Assembly: GCA_002751075.1 (NCBI GenBank)
Contig: NAOQ01000241.1
Coordinates: forward strand, 44,367 to 66,493
DNA length: 22,127 nt
Direction of reading: 5' to 3'
Source of the DNA: Ichthyophonus hoferi
Lineage: Eukaryota; Opisthokonta; Ichthyosporea; Ichthyophonida; Ichthyophonidae
A model generated the notes under the pieces. It saw only the letters and a list, made by a program, of their open reading frames with translations. It was not told the origin of the DNA and made no database searches. Shown here piece after piece: positions 19,501 to 22,127 of the stretch. The position numbers and the translations under genes are program-made. Each line of letters begins with the position of its first letter. The first letter of the stretch is position 1.

Positions 19501-20020
19501 ATTATTATTACTCTCATTGCTCTTACTATTGCTGTAGTACATGAAAATATGTATGTTACTCCAACAAACGCATACTTTCCCTCCTGTGTACCACTGTAAT
19601 TTCTACATAATCCTCTCTTTTGCAATTATTATCTTTGTGCAATAAATACCTCATTCCCTTTTTATTTTTCACAACCCCTTCCTACATACAAACCAATGGG
19701 TTTAAATCTGACAAATCTGACTTATTCTACCCAGCCAATACTTGATAGAGATGGAGGCAGTGGAATTGTCAATCAAGAGAATGGCTATTAGAACCATACG
19801 GGCAATCCAGTTATTGATGAACCCGGAGATAAGAGAGGGATTATTGCTATCATACTATACAGCCCTCCATACCTGGCCTGATCTAATAGGGCAGCAGGAC
19901 AAAACAGAATCTCACATAAAGCTTTATGAGGCTTCCCCCTTGGCCAATGAAGACCTGGGTTTGCATCCATTTTGGAATTTAGGTTTAACTGACCAATACC
20001 TATACTCCAGTTGTGAGTGA
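13551..20020 (+). CDS. Gene C: membrane-anchored GT-A-like/alginate-lyase-like fusion protein (852 aa), complete
   Basis: Eleven coding exons: e1 13551-13810, e2 15141-15199, e3 15555-15844, e4 15983-16096, e5 16480-16715, e6 16806-17032, e7 17162-17550, e8 17647-17883, e9 18404-18603, e10 19228-19488, e11 19735-20020 (TGA). The total of 2559 nt is in frame throughout, with the same splice phases as B. The N-terminus has RRVTIKR followed by a hydrophobic anchor at about residues 28-46 (ILAFTIGLFLI). GT-A-like landmarks are VEFVLYRYIGND, LEKRWILNRIF, KVRNLALENGIK and WILPWDGNLFL. Lyase-like landmarks are NTTYLALGWFYTRR, SFFLEKDTRVSP, GSIEMKDLYYFLDAVRLV, FGQRGIYSDLQ and NAWFLLAK. This is the most divergent copy: exon 6 lacks the YGRRPK motif and is 9 nt shorter, the end of exon 3 is rewritten relative to B, and the lyase positions read GQR and Ala where active family members have NNH and Tyr. 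No disabling change is seen. Confidence 0.85.
13811..15140 (+). other. Intron 1 of gene C
   Basis: A 1330 nt intron alignable with B intron 1 over most of its length. Local differences include a 17 nt duplication (TTCTTTCTGTGTGTGA repeated near 14262-14292), a shorter GGTATA array, a duplicated CCATGATAA segment near 14740-14770 and a longer TA run before the acceptor. Confidence 0.75.
15200..15554 (+). other. Intron 2 of gene C
   Basis: A 355 nt intron. Relative to B it has a small tandem duplication of GTGTATTGGAGAA near 15341-15366. The internal acceptor-like site at 15429-15431 is conserved and followed by an in-frame stop, as in B. Confidence 0.7.
16097..16479 (+). other. Intron 4 of gene C
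   Basis: A 383 nt intron with the same 5' repeat theme and pyrimidine-rich acceptor tract as in A and B. No gene is seen in it. Confidence 0.75.
16806..17032 (+). other. Gene C exon 6: diverged version of the YGRRPK exon
   Basis: In A and B this exon begins YGRRPKVDLLLRLG. In C the same slot reads SGSNPEENLLIRLG, followed by an expanded glycine-rich GVRGGPWEGGSR. The exon is 227 nt against 236 nt in A and B but keeps the same entry and exit phases. The last codon joins to exon 7 as Asn-Asn-Ala-Asp instead of Asp-Ser-Ala-Asp. The change removes a basic cluster that is otherwise invariant in this window, so C may differ in ligand binding. Confidence 0.7.
17884..18403 (+). other. Intron 8 of gene C
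   Basis: A 520 nt GT-AG intron between exons 8 and 9, alignable with those of A and B. No gene is seen in it. Confidence 0.75.
18604..19227 (+). other. Intron 9 of gene C
   Basis: A 624 nt intron with a diverged version of the A/B conserved block (about 18675-18842) and a TA microsatellite at 19155-19179. No gene is seen in it. Confidence 0.7.
19155..19179. repeat. TA dinucleotide microsatellite in gene C intron 9
   Basis: About twelve uninterrupted TA units roughly 50 nt upstream of the exon 10 acceptor. Gene B has a much shorter run at the equivalent place. Confidence 0.85.
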
Positions 20021-20204
20021 TGCTTTGTAGATACTCCAATAGAATGTTTGTCTTCATAGAACTGAACTAATGAGTCATAGAAGGTTTTATTCCTTTACGT
20101 CGAATAGAAATGTTTGTTTATGGACCAATAGCCCTGCCTTATGTGCGAATGAATGTTCTTGTTTTTAGTATCATTTTACCGATGTTACCATTGTGGAATG
20201 ATAT

Positions 20205-20210
20205 AATAAA
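20205..20210 (+). terminator. Poly(A) signal of gene C
   Basis: AATAAA lies about 185 nt after the TGA, followed by AATATGACACGTCTTTTCC and a GT-rich stretch. It matches the signals of the other two copies. Confidence 0.7.
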
Positions 20211-20514
20211 AATATGACACGTCTTTTCCTGTGATATGTACTGCAACATTGTAATGTTTATTAAACAAGAGATGGTGGTTTTATGCAACAAGATGATAAA
20301 ATATAGGACTTGCAAATATGTTTACTTGATAAGCGGCCATATGGACGCAGTGAGCATAACGAAGATTATATAAACAGTAGCAATAAAATAACTGTTCCAT
20401 ATCTTACTGCATGTAATAATTTGTGAGAACCAATCGCCATTGATTAATTTGCTTGCAGATAACCAATCTGTAAAATAGTTAGTTGGCCGATTAGATTGAA
20501 TAGCATGTATATAA

Positions 20515-20890
20515 CTGTTGATCAAATTATATCAAATCATTAATTGTAATTTGATTAACCAATGAATATAGATAATTATTAATCACAATGACGATAGATA
20601 CGCTTGAAAGTAATTAATCAGTAATTAGTCAGATAAGTGGTGATGAAAAGCCTTACTTAATGTTGGGCCAAGTTTCGTAAACAATTTCAATTTCTGAACA
20701 AAGTAAAGAAAAATATTTAATTTTTTAAATTTATTTTGAATTAATTATTAATATAATTAAACTAATAGATTAATATTGTTTTTTACCACAATTATTATCA
20801 ACACCCACCCACTTATCCCTGTTCTTTTCCGTCTTCCTATGCATGGCTTGTTATCAATAATCTTCATCTTTAAGTTTTGAGTCCAATTGT
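20515..20890. repeat. Block downstream of gene C homologous to the gene B upstream region
   Basis: This aligns with about 5216-5610. Shared landmarks are TTGTAATTTGATT..ACCAATGAA, ATCAGTAATT.GTCAG, AATTTCTGAA..AAGT and TTTTGAATTAATTA, followed by a pyrimidine-rich stretch around TTCTTTTCCGTC / TTCTCCTCCGTC. The similarity fades near 20890, and no fourth exon 1 follows within the expected distance. It marks the right-hand edge of the duplicated array. Confidence 0.6.
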
Positions 20891-20921
20891 CATTAGAGTG
20901 AAATATGTGGTTTAAATAACT

Positions 20922-21060
20922 TAACTCATATTGATATGATATCATAAAACCGTGAGTGTTGTTTGACTATGGTAGAAATATAACCTGACTCATAGTGATG
21001 ATATGATATTAATATCACCGTATAATACCATAAACCAATGAGTGTTGTATGATACTATAG
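20922..21060. repeat. Imperfect two-copy tandem repeat
   Basis: Two copies of a 60-75 nt unit containing ACTCATA.TGATATGATAT and GAGTGTTGT.TGA (or ATGA) starting near 20922 and 20986. The second copy has extra sequence (TAATATCACCGTATAATACC). No function is apparent. Confidence 0.6.
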
Positions 21061-21795
21061 TGTACTTATGCCCTGTTGAGAATCGTTGTCATCAAGTATA
21101 TATATATATCCGTCAGCCTAACTCTCTTACGACACATGATAGTGTATAAATAATGATTTGTCTGAAAGTTACCTAAAATATATATACATATATTAACCAA
21201 TCGTCTATGCTCAGTAATATAATTGTACGTATGGTTCAATGTTTTCTAAATGCCCACAGTATGGTGCAAATAATATTGTGTTTGGAATTTAAATGGTATT
21301 AAATGGTGCAATAACCACATTGGCTCTTACAATGTAATGAAGCAGTAAAAACAACATATATGTAGATTTGGGGATTTAGAGACATAGATCAACGTTATAT
21401 TTGTATTTTTGTAATTACAGATACGTGCGTGTCATTATTTTAATATTTATATTAATTGGTTCCCTTTATAGAATGTGTTGAACGTGTTGAACGTGCTTTG
21501 GCTAGACCTAGAAACATCCCCGCACAATATGCGTTTGTGGTCTGAGATGGTAAACGACGGGGGAGGATTATGAGAAATTGTAGTATTTGGTAAAGAATGG
21601 TCAATCTAGTGCCCTCCAATATGATCGTTCTCTTTTTAAAATAAGCGAATTATTTAGCCGGAAATATCGAGGCAGGCGATTTGAAAATTGAACGGTCTTG
21701 GAATGGCTTTGCCACCCACCAATCATGGCACCTAAATCGCCTAAAATAATAATAAAAAATTCTTTACGAAAATGAAAATGATTGAAAAAGAAATA
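21060..21795. other. AT-rich region with no recognised gene
   Basis: No supported exon is seen. There is a TA run near 21098-21108 and a tandem TGTTGAACG pair near 21476-21493. The part from about 21550 could belong to the transposon fragment that follows, but I cannot see its terminal repeat. Confidence 0.4.
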
Positions 21796-21808
21796 TTTAA
21801 CGTCTATG

Positions 21809-22127
21809 CTTCCAAGCCCGGAAGAGGAAACACTGGTTTTTTTTAAAGAGGCATGATGTTCCTGTCTCACAACGCTTGTGATTCCATGCATGAGTACAAA
21901 CGCAATTGGGTCTGCAGTTTTCATGGCCATGAAGAGAAGTGTTCAATACGCAAAGGAACATTTCTGGAAGACTGCAAAGTACCTTTTGATATGGTAATAA
22001 GTCCGTGTATTACTTACTGGGTGAGAAACAAAGCTCGTGTGCATCGATGATTAAAGAGTTATGGATTGGTAGATGTACTGTTGTGGGGCTCATTGCTAAG
22101 CTGAGGGATGTCATCTTAGATTACTGA
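21809..22127 (+). mobile_element. Broken Merlin-family (IS1016/ISXO2-like) DNA transposon transposase fragment
   Basis: The longest open frame (21853-22050) encodes WVCSFHGHEEKCSIRKGTF followed by LEDCKVPFDMVI, the hallmark of the zinc-ribbon/ISXO2-like region of Merlin transposases (known pattern: W.C..C...SIR.GTFFE.SKLPL). After a stop at 22048-22050, another frame continues with ELWIGRCTVVGLIAKLRDVI, matching the helix-turn-helix that follows in the family (ELGIS..TVVDW...CR). Upstream, a third frame reads LPSPEEETLVFFKE (21809-21850), a plausible N-terminal piece. The coding sequence is therefore split by at least two frameshifts and is a decayed copy or one terminus of it. The catalytic DDE part would lie beyond the window. 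No terminal inverted repeat was recognised. Confidence 0.65.

Noticed and set aside
21601-21930. 109-codon minus-strand open frame at the right end
   Set aside because: It is antisense to the Merlin-like transposase frame, whose zinc-ribbon and helix-turn-helix motifs are clear on the + strand.
1-22127. Retrovirus-like or other LTR-type elements
   Set aside because: No reverse transcriptase, integrase or capsid-like motif and no paired long terminal repeats were seen; the large repeats are explained by gene duplication.
1-22127. tRNA, rRNA or CRISPR array
   Set aside because: No tRNA arm pattern, rRNA core sequence or regularly spaced identical direct repeats were found. The four-unit array has degenerate units with no spacers.

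Overview
This is an AT-rich eukaryotic window with compact, intron-rich genes. Introns are GT-AG, mostly 0.1-1.3 kb, and poly(A) signals are canonical AATAAA. The style fits an invertebrate metazoan. A demosponge such as Amphimedon is my best guess, from gene compactness, base composition and a Merlin-type DNA transposon, but no marker gene fixes the taxon.

The window is dominated by three tandem head-to-tail paralogues on the + strand, here called A, B and C. Gene A (196-3673) enters from the left edge and shows only its last seven exons. Gene B (5806-12271) and gene C (13551-20020) are complete, with 11 coding exons each. The hand-assembled exon chains stay in frame: B is 2565 nt (854 aa), C is 2559 nt (852 aa), and the visible part of A is 1851 nt (616 aa). 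Exon sizes and splice phases match between copies, and equivalent exons lie about 8.46 and 7.83 kb apart.

The predicted protein is unusual. It has an N-terminal signal anchor (type II membrane topology). Next comes a block resembling a nucleotide-sugar (GT-A-like) glycosyltransferase, with landmarks LYRxIGND, LEKRWILN, NNNGGRNxAL and WILPWDGN. The C-terminal half resembles the alginate-lyase (PF05426-like, alpha/alpha barrel) family, with NTTCLALGWFYTRR, SFFLxxxTRVSP, GSIEMKDLYYFLDAVRL and YYDLQ. The positions where lyases of this family carry the Asn-Asn-His catalytic motif and a catalytic Tyr are changed in all three copies. The likely picture is a membrane-anchored lumenal or cell-surface polysaccharide-handling protein whose lyase half may be a pseudoenzyme or may do other chemistry. 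Family assignments come from motif recognition, not a database search.

Non-coding layout: 1-195 is intron 4 of A. The A-B spacer (3674-5805) holds the A poly(A) signal, about 1 kb with no counterpart in the other spacers, and a possible TATA box for B. The B-C spacer (12272-13550) holds the B poly(A) signal and a four-unit tandem repeat of 155-188 bp. Downstream of C, about 20.5-20.9 kb is homologous to the region upstream of B. That homology then stops, marking the end of the array, and a broken Merlin-family transposase fragment runs off the right edge (21.8-22.127 kb). Several introns are more conserved between copies than the exons beside them, which suggests fast protein change or intron-biased gene conversion.
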